A program made the position numbers and the translations under genes. From NCBI GenBank assembly GCA_963693315.1, contig OY856186.1:374396910-374460909 (forward strand): a stretch of DNA of 64,000 bases. Reading direction: 5' to 3'. This stretch comes from Diogma glabrata. Its lineage: Eukaryota; Arthropoda; Insecta; Diptera; Cylindrotomidae. Below the pieces are notes generated by a model that did no database searches, had not been told where the DNA came from, and saw only the letters and a list, made by a program, of their open reading frames with translations. Positions 13,750 to 24,049 of the stretch are shown here, piece after piece (positions within the stretch are counted from its first letter, which is position 1; every line of letters begins with the position of its first letter).

Positions 13750-15065
13750 AAGTTATGTTAGTGATATGTTTGATAGTGCGCTGTCTTCTTCTTTCGTTGG
13801 CAGAGTTGGTGTGTCGTTTGTGCTATCAGCTAATAAGGAGCAAGGCTTAAGTCTGTCGATAAAAATGTTAGCTCGTCTTGAGCTTATGTTAATTTTAAAA
13901 ATCTTTTCGTTTCATTCAATGACCTTGTATGGACCGTCGTAAGGTGGTTGCAATGGCGTTTGTACCTTTTCGTTTCTCATAAAAACGTGAGAGCACGATT
14001 TCAAGTCCTTATTGACGAAGATTGTTCGTTTTCCAAGATGTGAAGTTCGTCGAGGTGTTGGTTATTAAAGTCGTTTTTAATACGATCTACAAGTTGACTC
14101 TGGTTTTCAAAGTTGTGGTTTTTATCAAAAAATTCGCCTGGCAAACAAATAGTCGTTCCGTAAACCATTTCTTCGGTTGTTGCTCGGATGTCGGGATACA
14201 TGACCGCCCTCATACCTAACATAATCGTTGGTAAGACATCAAACCATCTTTCAGTGACATGGCTTTCAATTTCCGCTTTAATTTCACGATGCCATCTCTC
14301 AATCAGGCCGTTAGATTGCGGATGGTATCGTGTCGTGCGAAAAAGAACCTGATTCAGTTCGTGGAACAGATTTGAACCGAATTGGCGACCTTGATCCGTT
14401 GTCACCGCTTGCGAAACGCCAAATCAAGTGATCCAGTTTGCATAGAATGACTTTGAACCGTGTCGGCAGTTATGTCTTCGTTAGGGAAAGTTTCCGTCCA
14501 ACGAGAAAACGGTCAACGCATGTTAAGCAGTAAGCATATCCCTATGAGACGGGTAATTATCCAAACAAATCGATATTTACACGTGTAAATCGTTCATCTG
14601 ATACTTTGAACATACCTAGTTAACTTTTTGTATGGCGTGATACTTTTGCCCATTGACACGGTACACAACTTTGAGTCCAATTGACGCAATTTTTAGTTAT
14701 TGATGGCCACACGAATCTGGATTTTATTAGCTTAGTTGACGCCTTGATTCCAGGATGTGCCATGTTGTGAAAATGATCAAAGATAGCTCGTCGTAATATT
14801 TTCGGTGCATAAGGACGAATTTTGTTCATGGTTGTATCGCAATACATCTCCATGTTGCTATTCGGGAATTATTATTTGGATAGTCCAAGACTAGTGTTAA
14901 GTATCGTAGTCAATTCATCATCATTTTTTTGTGCATCAGTGATGCTTGTCAAAATATCTGCGAGTGGAACGTATCCATCGACGTAATACGTGATAACGCG
15001 TCAGCCACTGTATTATCAGACCCAGAGATATGTCGTAGATCGGTGTGTGGATGTGATGCGGTGAC
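13750..15065 (-). pseudogene. pol: Gypsy pol relic: RNase H end and integrase
   Basis: Read down the minus strand: HTDLRHISGSDNTVADALSR near 15050-14990 is the end of the RNase H domain. A linker follows, then an HHCC integrase finger at 14853-14620 (FHNMAHPGIKA, RFVWPSI, CVPCQWAK). The catalytic core follows: a GYAYCLTCVDRF block near 14540, then [26 protein letters not shown] and [10 protein letters not shown] at 14405-14001. The C-terminal tail at about 13985-13750 has QPPYDGPYKVIE and FIDRLKPCSLLADS. Several stops and shifts break it, and the 5' half of pol is missing beyond about 15065. In intact elements integrase inserts the cDNA into host DNA. No LTR was recognised nearby. Confidence 0.85.
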
Positions 15066-15069
15066 CAAG

Positions 15070-15886
15070 GATTAAACGACATTATGTAAAATTTACTTCA
15101 AATGTTAAAATATAAGAATATTGTATCAATAATATATAATATAAAAATGTGTGATCCCTAAAATCGTAAATATTGGGTAAAAATTCACTAAACAGTTAAT
15201 ATTATAATCGAAAATGCTGTATCAAAATTTATTCTCAGAGTTTTACAGTGGTTTCATGAAAAATTGTGTATTTAATTACTGATTTAATTACTAATGAATT
15301 CTGAATACGAATTAAACTTAATTTAAATTTAAAATTAATTAAAAAAATTAAATTGTTGATTTGATCCAGGTTGTTATAAAATATTTTAGGTTAAGCCGTA
15401 TGTAAGCTTACACACGGACGTTGTCTTAGTATGTAATGGGTAAATACCTCGTGTCATCTCCTGTTATTTATTTAAAATGTTATTTATATCAATACTATAC
15501 TCGTTTGTAAAATGTGGTTGATTGTAGCTAATATTTTGACTGTAAATTGCCCACGTTGATGGTTATTACTTGGTATTTTCACTATGAATTGCTCGCGTCG
15601 GTGGTAACATTTTGTGTTACAATTATCACCCGACACAGCTGTGCATTTAGCAGATATATCGTATTTTAATAAAATAGAGGATAAAAATTCAAATATAATA
15701 CTAGCAGTTTCATCTTTAAGCGCATTAATTCTACTACTTTGCTAAGTGCCAAACTACTTTGATATTGATCCTGTTTCTTTTTTTAAATATTGTAACAACA
15801 CAGGGAATAGTTTTTGATTGCCTTGATTACTAGCATCTGTAAAATTGAAACAAAATTTGTGATTTCAATCAAATTAAAATACAAAT
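15070..15886. other. AT-rich non-coding stretch
   Basis: No coding similarity seen. A weak duplication (AATTGCCCACGTTGATGG versus AATTGCTCGCGTCGGTGG, near 15545 and 15595) is present. Confidence 0.5.
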
Positions 15887-16281
15887 AATATATTATCATA
15901 ATAATAATATGAAGTGTACAGGGGAAAAACAACGTAAGTCCATTTTTTTCAAAATCGAGTTAGTGCTGCTATCTATTGAAGAAATACAAAAGCTTTCAGT
16001 TGGTATATTCAATTTTGATGAATATCAAAACCAGCCAGCCCATATAAATCAATTAAAAAGAATTCGCAACATTTTTTTTACCCAATTTACAGGGGAAAAA
16101 CAACTTAACTCACCATTTTTTACCAACACATGCCTTTGGTGGCCCTGGTTCAAAACACTTTTATGAACCATGTCTATTCATTGTTTAATCCGAATTCACA
16201 AATTTTCTTCATTTGATTTTATGGACTTACGTTGTTTTTCCCTGTGCCCTTCATATAATAAATTATTATTATGATATTATT
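15887..16281. repeat. MITE family B (about 395 bp, long terminal inverted repeats)
   Basis: The ends are inverted copies: left ATGAAGTGTACAGGGG followed by AAAAACAACGTAAGTCCAT (to 15941), right the complement of ATGAAGGGCACAGGG followed by the same 19-base block (from 16221). The similarity continues outward through an AT-rich ATATCATAATAATAAT segment. A third copy of the ACAGGGGAAAAACAAC core sits inside at about 16090 in direct orientation. A short internal open frame at 15909-16166 has no recognisable domain. No other copy is in the window. Confidence 0.75.
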
Positions 16282-16282
16282 T

Positions 16283-16960
16283 TCAAATGCATTTTGTACT
16301 CCCAAGTGCCAGAGGAGCAAACATATTAATAATAATCGTTTTAGGTTCAGTTTGCGAAGAAGATTTTTTTTTTACCAATATCTGAATCTGGTAAAATATG
16401 TAGCACAAATAAATGGATGCAGTCCAGTGAATCGAAAACTGCGATGATGCGAAAATGCGTGATATGCCAATGCATCCTCTGCTGTAGCAATTTTGAAAAA
16501 CAATTCTGATACTTGGTATATCTTTTCCTTGCATCGCCTTTTTGTTGTGTTTTTTGTGTTTGCATATTACTCTAAAATCTAAATCCGAACTTTCATTGTT
16601 GGCATAGAAAACCTAACATTACAAACAACACAGAACATCTGGTGATGAATGTTATCGTTCAGCGTGAACATAAGTCATGACGTATTCTATTTTTTATTTG
16701 TGAATAAATGCGCATGTACGCTTTAGCATTACAAATTAATAGCAAAAAGTTGTTCAAATCTCATGAGTAAAAGTTTTTTCACGCACACTCGCTGGTAAAC
16801 TTTATTCAAAAGATAAATATCGAAGACGTTTGACGATTTATGTTTTATGAATGGCCAGAAAGAGGACAAAAGGCATTATTTTGAAAAAAGATACCGGACA
16901 CATTTTTTTGGCTTCAAAAGTGGACTTGTCCTCTTAAAAGAGGACGCCTGGTCACCATAG
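16283..16960 (-). pseudogene. hAT-like transposase relic with its 5' flank
   Basis: Across shifted minus-strand frames the motifs run in family order. KIATAEDALAYHAFSHHRSF (about 16500-16440) is followed by LPDSDIGKK and then TIIINMFAPLAL (about 16345-16300). This order (AYHxxxHxxSFxSxxC, PDSxIxKK, TKTEAIxNxVxAPLAL) recalls BED-finger/hAT-type transposase proteins common in animals. At least two frameshifts kill it. Upstream sequence to 16960 contains GTCCTCTTTTAAGAGGAC (minus strand), followed outward by GGTGACCAGGCG-type bases, possibly the element's terminal region. The other end is missing. Confidence 0.55.
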
Positions 16961-18056
16961 ACATATCTATAACTATCAATATATAGATTAGTATCGATAT
17001 ATCGATAAATTGATAAATCCATATGCATCGATATATTGATAAGTATCGATAATTTATATTAACCGGCACTAGTTATGTCTACTGGGTTCAGAGTAAATAA
17101 GGAAGTGGTGAGGTAATCGCCTTTTTCAAGAAAAGCGAAGTACCGTTCAATAATTAAAGTTTATTAAATTGCAAAGCACGATCAAGAAAAATAAAAAGAA
17201 AATCTACTGAAATCTGAAGTTGAAAAATGTCATAGCACTGGAAGTTTATCCCGTTTTATACGTTTGACAGAATTTTAATAAAAATATTCATATATAATAT
17301 CACGAGTCGTCAAATAATAGTCGATTATTTTTCATTTCACGAATATGATTTGAGGTTTTTTTAACCTCAAATGGCATGAGTTGTAATGTTGAAAAATAAT
17401 CGACCAATAATTTGGTGACGAGTTGTATTTAGCAGACAATTTAACGAACAGAAATAGTAACATTATTTCATACAACATAATCCTTTGTTGTCAAACAAAA
17501 TTAAATATTTTCATCTTAGTAGGCGCATAAATGTTATAAATTTGTAATTTATTTTTGACAAATAAACATAAACATGCAATCATTTATGAATGAAAACGGA
17601 TATTTATTTGCAAATTGCATTTTTATATAATTTTGTATTATTGAATAATTTGTAGAAAAAATTTTATTTAGAAACTAATAATTATCTTTTAAACAAAATT
17701 ATAAATAAAAAAAAATTATCTCATTAAGCAAAAAGAATTATCTCAATATCTCTAGTTTTAAATTAATATATCAATTAGGCCGAAAATAGTCACTATAATT
17801 GGCTGTTCCTTCCCACCAGAGAAAAATAATCGATATAATTCGTTTTGATTTGTTTAATAATAGTAAATGAAGCGTTTTTATTGGACCTTATCGAAACTTT
17901 ATTTAGTGAGTTGAATTGTCTACTTAATTGAATGGTCATTAATTCCATTTATTCACGATAGTAGTATTTGTTTTAAGCTTTATCTTTTCCTTTACAGTCA
18001 CGCTAAAGATAGCATAACGATTAAAAAACTTTTAATGTTATAACTTTAATGCTTAT
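16961..18056. other. AT-rich non-coding stretch with a TATCGATA cluster
   Basis: No gene seen. Three perfect TATCGATA octamers lie at 16992-16999, 17000-17007 and 17044-17051. A small palindrome (GGTTTTTTTAACC within matching arms) lies at about 17352-17370. Position 18057-18062 holds AATAAA on the minus strand, which suits the 3' end of the gene at 18152-18430. Confidence 0.5.
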
Positions 18057-18062
18057 TTTATT
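18057..18062 (-). terminator. Candidate polyadenylation signal of secreted-protein gene 1
   Basis: AATAAA on the minus strand, 90 bases past the stop codon of the 92-aa gene. It is a single motif in AT-rich DNA, so support is moderate. Confidence 0.4.
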
Positions 18063-18151
18063 TATCACAAAAGGTCTTAAAAGTATTATGAGATCATTTA
18101 ATTTAAACAGAAATAATATACATTAATTTAAATTATTTTTAACTATTTGTC

Positions 18152-18430
18152 CTATAATTTACGTTCAATATAATCCTTTCCAATTTGTTGACGATAAACA
18201 AATAAAGGTCTAAATACGATTGCCCGCCTATAGCGATGATTTAGAGTATTTGGCAAAAATGATTGAATTTCTGGTGCTTGATTTTCATTTATTTCTCTGA
18301 CTGTATATAGTATGCTAAAAGTGTTCGATGATAGTCCTTTATGGAGAGAATGGTCAAAGTGCTGAACGGGCAGACTTGATGATAGAATGGTGACCGATAG
18401 GATCATAAAAAAGACTGCTTGAAAGGACAT
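18152..18430 (-). CDS. Small secreted protein 1 (paralogue pair, family unrecognised)
   Basis: The start is ATG 18430 (MSFQAVFFMILSV), 92 aa. Residues 1-22 form a signal-peptide-like hydrophobic segment ending in SSSLPV. An Arg-Arg pair at 68-69 directly precedes the core AIVFRPLFVYRQQ (70-82), then IGKDYIERKL to the end. The core is identical to residues 65-77 of the protein at 33568-33918, while the rest of the two proteins has diverged. The ATG sits exactly at a splice acceptor (TTTGATTCAG), with a donor GTAAGT at 18506, so a 76-bp intron separates a 5'UTR exon from the coding exon. The dibasic site suggests processing to a C-terminal peptide (inference). It could instead be a small structural or immune protein. 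There is no Gly for amidation and no Cys. Confidence 0.7.
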   Translation of the reverse strand: MSFQAVFFMILSVTILSSSLPVQHFDHSLHKGLSSNTFSILYTVREINENQAPEIQSFLPNTLNHRYRRAIVFRPLFVYRQQIGKDYIERKL

Positions 18431-18506
18431 CTGAATCAAATTTTTATTAAATTAGTACTATATATGAACGCTATTAATCTATATTAATATTGATTGCGTA
18501 ACTTAC

Positions 18507-18601
18507 TTTTTCTGATGGTAATATTATATCTCTCAATAATTAAGTTATTATTTAGCAGCTAGCAGAAGTACGATCTAATTTTTGGTGTCTATTAATGTTT
18601 A
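18507..18601 (-). other. Probable 5'UTR exon of secreted-protein gene 1
   Basis: It lies between the donor (exon end 18507, CAGAAAAA then GTAAGT on the minus strand) and a start inferred about 30 bp after the TATA box at 18631-18625. It has no ATG-initiated frame joined to the coding exon. Its length of about 95 bp is close to the same exon of the paralogue at 33568-33918. Confidence 0.5.
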
Positions 18602-18624
18602 AGCGTTACAATTAACTAATTTTG

Positions 18625-18631
18625 TTTTATA
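18625..18631 (-). promoter_or_regulatory. TATA box of secreted-protein gene 1
   Basis: CTTATAAAAC on the minus strand, about 120 bp before the splice donor. No clear initiator is seen at the expected distance. Confidence 0.45.
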
Positions 18632-18639
18632 AGAATCTG

Positions 18640-19355
18640 TGATATTTATATTAAGTTTAAAGCCATAAAAATAAACTTTAAGCTTTCGGTTTGATTAATT
18701 TTTGTGAGTGTGTTGTATTTCGTGACAAGCACTCATCATCAATCATTTAGTACATCAAAACTGATATATCATCTTAATATTGTTGTTTTGTTTTTTTGCA
18801 AAAAGAGCATTGAAGAAGAAAACCAATTTAACAAATTTCAAACATTTAGACTTATTAAATCAATTAACGCCAAAATAAGCTGAAAGTTCGTTCCTAAGAA
18901 CTCGCGTTTAAAAAATTCCACTTACGTTGAATAAACCGAAAAACTTTCCTACACATTTTCATAAAACGTATATGATTGGTGTGTGAATTTCGGGTTTTCA
19001 CGATTTTTTAGTTGCTAAGAAGTATCACTAATCTTATTAATGTTTTATCGAAAATGCTAGTAATAAAAATACATGCTATCTCTTAGCCGCTATGTAATGC
19101 TGTGAAATAAAAATAGAAGGACCAACCGTCTAATATTGAACGCGACGTACTAGTTTTAAAGTTGAATTCAACGTGCCGGGACTCAGCTTGGCCCGTTTTA
19201 TAAAAAAGAATTCTTCTGAGATCAATTTTTTCACAATAATCGTTGTCATGACAATACTGATTTTTTTTGTTTATGCCCTAGTGCGTATTAAATTTAGTGT
19301 GTTAAAGTTTAGTGTCTTACAATTTGCATCTTAAAATAATTAAATTACAAAAAAT
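18640..19355. other. AT-rich intergenic stretch
   Basis: No coding motif, tandem repeat or inverted repeat recognised. Confidence 0.5.
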
Positions 19356-19359
19356 ACAC

Positions 19360-20060
19360 TAATTTTAATATATTCTGGCCAGAGTTCGAAACAATCATGC
19401 AACAAGGAACTGATGCAGAACATAAGATAAACAACATTAGATATAACAAAAAATATAGAACATTAAGAAAAACGAACCAGCAACAAACCATAACCCAACC
19501 TACAGTGGAAGCGATTCCAGAATTTGTCAAAAACGGAAATCATTTCTGAAAAAGAACTATAAGTCTATTAAATAAGGGATTGAAATATGCACCTACGTCT
19601 AAAATTGCTCCCAAGGAAGACACAATTGCTTACATGGTAACCAGCATTACAAGAATGGAAACCATCGAAAAACAAAACATCAGGTTCAACACCAAAAAAG
19701 TATATCAAAACAGAATTAACTAAATACCAAAAACCACATCTATCAACTAAGAACAAGAAACAATTAAAAATCTGAAAGCTAATAGTCTACATTAAAGCCG
19801 ATAAAGAGAACTCCTCAGTAATAATGGATCAAGAGAACTATACGGAAAAAGTAATTAAATGTTGAATGAAGGACCATACATCCAAAGTATATACAAAAAC
19901 GGAAACACAAAGAATCCAAAAATGATTCATAAAGTCGACAAAGTAACAAAACTGATGAAAGAATAACTTAAGATCCCATATTTACATCTAAAACTAAAAG
20001 TTAGTAGCCCGAAAATTCCATTTCTGTATGCACCCTATTGATTAAATCAAAAGGACGCAA
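19360..20060 (+). pseudogene. Penelope-like element relic (N-terminal and first RT region)
   Basis: In broken plus-strand frames: LLNKGLKYAPTS near 19570 matches the LxxGLKFAPT motif near the start of Penelope-like polyproteins. Then come spaced blocks ending in IKADKENSSVIMDQENY (about 19790-19840), matching the LxADKGxxxVVMDxxxY block. A DHTSKVYTK-like and a PKIPFLYAPY-like stretch follow, where the family has the DxTxxI and LYGLPKIHK blocks. Intact elements encode an RT related to telomerase plus a GIY-YIG nuclease. Here many stops and shifts are present and the catalytic RT core is absent. Confidence 0.65.
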
Positions 20061-20583
20061 TTTGATAGACTGCGCGAGAAGCGATGTTGTATTCCAACTA
20101 GCTGGTGACTTACGAGTACGAAAAAAAGAAGATCTATCATTCCAGCACAAATTAACTGATAAGCACGCATTTTGGAAATATTCAGACCAACAAATATAAA
20201 AAGATAAAGGAGACTCTGACGACGAGAAGCAAAGACAAAACGCCTTCTTTTAGAAGAGAAGACGCCACAACGGTCACATCCACCACAATAATAGATTTTA
20301 TTTACACAATTGAATAAAAAAAAATTGATTGATTTGAAAAATTGATTTGGTTGCGCCACATGGAATATGTTGAATGTTGTAATAAATCGAGTGTCGGCAA
20401 TCATAAAATTCATCAAAAATACATCAAAATTTATCAGCCAAACATGAAAGAATGCGCACAATTAATTCACATCAAATTTCTTCTGCTGTGCATCACCCTC
20501 TTTTTGAAAGCGACTATCATATTCATCCCAAGTTTTTTTTCAAAAAGAATTTCTATTTATATAAACAAAAGTATATTATTTCA
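20061..20583. other. AT-rich non-coding stretch
   Basis: No supported gene. Translations show no family motif. Confidence 0.45.
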
Positions 20584-23078
20584 TGTCACCTAACTTAGCC
20601 CCGCCATTTTTAAGAAAATTAAAAACAAAGATTGTGATACATTTGTGCTGGATGTGCTACTCAGAGAGAATGCCATATCACCAATGGAAAAAAGTTGGCA
20701 CACTGAAACAATTTTTCGAGCAGAAGATAGCCCCATCATTTTGAAATATCTGAAAAACAAAGATTGACTATTTAGAAAAAAATTTCATATCCCTAGTGGA
20801 AAAATTATATAACACTAAAATCATTTTTTCGAGTAAAAGTTAGCCCCGCCATTTTGGAAAAAAAGAAAAACAAGGGGTCTTCTGTACGGTGTTACAGTTG
20901 TGCTAGTTGTGCTATTCAAGAATAAATTTTAAAATAAAACAGTTGTGCTAGTTGTGCTACTGAAAAAACATCGTATCACCAACAGAATAATTTAAACCAC
21001 GCTAAAACCATTTTTCGAATGAAAGTTAGCTCCGCCATTTTGTAAGAATAAAAGAAGAAAGGTTGTGCTGTATTGTGCTACAGTTGTGCTGGATGTGCCA
21101 CTCAAAACGAATCCCATATCAACAATGAATAAAAGTTGGCACGCTAAAATGCTTTTTCGAGCAGAAGGATATTTTCCAGCAGAAAGCATTCGAGCAGAAG
21201 ATTAAGCAGAAGTTAGCCCTGCCATTTTGAAAAAAATGAAAAACAAAGGTTGTTATGTATTGTACTCTAGTTGTGCTGGTTGTGCTACTCAGAAAGAATT
21301 GCATATATAAGCAATGAATAAAAGTTGGCATACTAAACCGATTTTCCGAGTACAAGTTAGCCCCGCCACTTTGAAAAAAACAAACAAAGGTTGTACTGTA
21401 TTGTGCTTGAGTTGTGCTGGTTGTGCTACTCAGACAAAAATTTCGTATTCCTAACAGAAAAATTTTATAACGCTAACATCATTTCTTCAAATAGAAGTTA
21501 GCCCCGCCATTTTGGAAAAAAAAAACTAAATTGAGTGCTGTATTGTGTTAAAGTTGTGCGAGTTGTGCTACTTCAAAACAAATTCGTACCCATTGACGGA
21601 AAAATTTACAAGTTTTTTTATTATCATATATTTTTGTGATTCCCTTATTTTATATATATACAAAACAGGCAAGATTCATATATGCTATCGGACACCAGGT
21701 GTCACTTACATTATTAGTACTTATAAATTAATGATTACACTGATTCCTACAAGAATAAATGATGCTAGCGTAAAAATATTTTTGATTGGGTATATATAAT
21801 CTATTTCTAAGCAGCCAGCTCAAACACAATTTCATACCACTACATACACAAAATTTTTATTTTTCATTTTTTCGGAAACGAAGGGGCTAACTTCTAATCA
21901 AAAAATCGTTCTTGCGTACCAAATTTTTGCATTGGTAGTATGGAATTTTTTTTGAGTAGCACAACTAGCACAACAATAGAATAATACACCACAGCCTTTG
22001 TTTTTGTTTTTTGCCAAATGGCGGGGCTAACTTCTGCTTAGCCTTCTGCTTGAATAATCGTTTTAGCCTGTCACCATTTATTTATTGGTGATATGGAATT
22101 TTTCTTGAGTAGCACATCCAGCACAACTATGGTACAATACAGCACAACATCCTTTTTTTATGTTTTGTTAAATGGCGGGGCTAAATTCTACTCGAAAAAT
22201 CGTTTTAGCGTGTTTAAATTTTTCCGTTGGTGGGTTCGAATTTGTTTTGAAGTAGTGTAGGAACCAGATTCCTTCCTTTACAATTCAAAATATGAAATTC
22301 ATTTATTTAAACAAAATAAAAATCCTTTTAACACCAAACAAAGTAAAACAATTTTGTATTCCAAAATAAAACATTTAATAAAGAAAATATAATATACATA
22401 AAAAAGAAATAGAAAAATGAATTTTCTAATCATTTGTGTCTTTTCTAAACAAATGTGTAGGTGTGCGTGTGTTGAAGATATAAGGTATATTGTGTCTCAC
22501 ATTTTATTCATAGGAATATTTTTGGCCTCACCAACATTTGCCTAATTAAAGAAAATTAAATAAAAATAATTTGTAGCTTGCAAATATAATTATAAACTCT
22601 CTCTTGTTTTAACTTTTGAGTTGAAAACATCAAATTTATTAATTATTATTAAAACCTTTGAGTTGTTCAAATCTTATTGTGACAAAATTATATTTTTATG
22701 AATTCTAACATTGTTAGTTTACATTGATTTGCTTATAAAAAAATAAATATTGTAAAGTTGAAGTTAAAGTTGGTTTTAAATTCACTTTGATATTAAAATA
22801 GTTTCAATAGTTTATTGAAACTATAGTAGCACAACTCGCACAACTTTAACACAATACAGCACTCAATTTAGTTTTTTTTTTTCCAAAATGGCGGGGCTAA
22901 CTTCTATTTGAAGAAATGATGTTAGCGTTATAAAATTTTTCTGTTAGGAATACGAAATTTTTTTCGATTGGTGATATGGCATTCTTTCTGAGTAGCACAT
23001 CCAGCACAACTGTAGCATAATACAGCACAATTTTTGTTTTTAATTTTCTTAAAAATGGCGAGGCTAAGTTAGGTGACA
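20584..23078. mobile_element. Foldback element made of inverted tandem repeats
   Basis: The outer ends are inverted copies: left TGTCACCTAACTTAGCC, right GGCTAAGTTAGGTGACA. The left part (to about 21600) holds seven direct units, each starting near GTTAGCCCCGCCATTTT (20596, 20729, 20846, 21026, 21211, 21356, 21499). Each unit continues through TTGTGCTGGTTGTGCTACTC-like sequence and an AAAAGTTGGCACGCTAAAA-like block. The right part holds five units in inverse orientation (21884, 22021, 22173, 22887, 23054). A central spacer of about 270 bp separates the halves. Long inverted repeats built of tandem units are the hallmark of foldback transposons (Drosophila FB, a MULE relative). No transposase is present. 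Confidence 0.75.
22256..22824. mobile_element. Nested 569-bp insertion with 5-bp target duplication (solo-LTR-like)
   Basis: The foldback repeat unit is interrupted between GAAGTAG and CACAACTC. AGTAG occurs on both sides (22251-22255 and 22825-22829). Removing the insert restores a sequence that matches the complement of 21535-21590. The insert starts TGTAGGAACC and ends TTGAAACTAT. A 5-bp duplication and the TG start fit a solo LTR, but the end is not CA and no second copy is in the window, so the class stays open. Confidence 0.7.
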
Positions 23079-23444
23079 TTATTTTTTCTACTTTTACAGT
23101 TATTAAACACAATCATAAAATTAATAACGTATTTAAATATAACATAGTGGTTTATCTAATTGGAACATTGCAAATATTAAGTCTATCAAATTCTATCTTA
23201 ACAAATAAATTAAACTGGAAGCTGTTTATAACTTATATAGCCGTTCAACCACGAGCAAGTATATAAGGAGAAATATTTTCATTAATTCCGTTTGAAATTG
23301 TCAGAAAAAGAATTTAACTAACTTAACTTTTAACTTTTCAAGAGAAAAAAGAGAATTAAAAGAACTTTTAAAAAGAATTTAACAAACAAATAACAATCGA
23401 ACAATTGAAACGGAATACTAACTAAATCACAAAATTTGTTTAAC
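23079..23444. other. AT-rich non-coding stretch
   Basis: Nothing recognised between the foldback element and MITE-A copy 2. Confidence 0.5.
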
Positions 23445-23556
23445 CTGCAGCCAAATTCTGTAACTGTGAAGCGGTGAAGTGATAAAAATTTCTTCGTTTC
23501 TTTTCATTAAAAAACTTATCACTTCACCGCTTCACAATTACAGAATTTGGCTGCTG
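23445..23556. repeat. MITE family A, copy 2
   Basis: CTGCAGCCAAATTCTGTAAC at the left and the inverted GCAGCCAAATTCTGTAAT at the right, with inner AGCGGTGAAGTGATAA arms and a short T-rich loop. It is about 112 bp, very close to copy 1 at 40-151. Confidence 0.85.
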
Positions 23557-24049
23557 TAGTTTGTTGAAAAATAAAAGAGCCAATATTTACAAAACCTAAC
23601 ACTTAAAGCGCAACGGTCGAATGAAATTGCAATGCACGGACCCTTTTTTGATTATAAATTATACCTCTGTTCAGCTGACCCCCCACCACCAAGAAAAAAA
23701 AATTTTTTTCTTAGAATTAGAAGCTATTTAAGAGCTTTCAAAAAACGCAAGAATAAAATTTTGAGCTCAACCCCCTAAGCAGAAATCTTCATTTGAAAGT
23801 GGGGGGGGGGGGCTGAGTGAACGTTCACTCAGCCCCACACACCTTAAAAATAACCCTAGAGGATTGTAAATATGCTCAGAATTAAGAGCTATTTAAGAGC
23901 TCCTAAGGCTGTATACTTTTGATTTTAGAGCTTCACCCCTTTTCTTAAAACCACCCCAAAACTAGTTTGCAAACGGAGATGACACAAAAAATAACATTAA
24001 ATTAAAAATTTCTTTACTACATGTAATTCTTGAATTAAAAAAAACATAG
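23557..24049. other. Non-coding stretch with homopolymer runs
   Basis: It includes a run of G at about 23803-23812 and two related segments (around 23700-23780 and 23880-23950) built on the AGAGCT(T/C) and GCTATTTAAGAGCT motifs, so a short degenerate duplication is likely. No gene seen. Confidence 0.5.

Noticed and set aside
15909..16166. 85-codon plus-strand frame inside MITE-B
   Set aside because: It starts within the terminal inverted repeat and shows no domain; most likely incidental.
20061..20500. ATWN-like start of a LINE endonuclease on the plus strand
   Set aside because: Only a four-residue resemblance with no following motifs.
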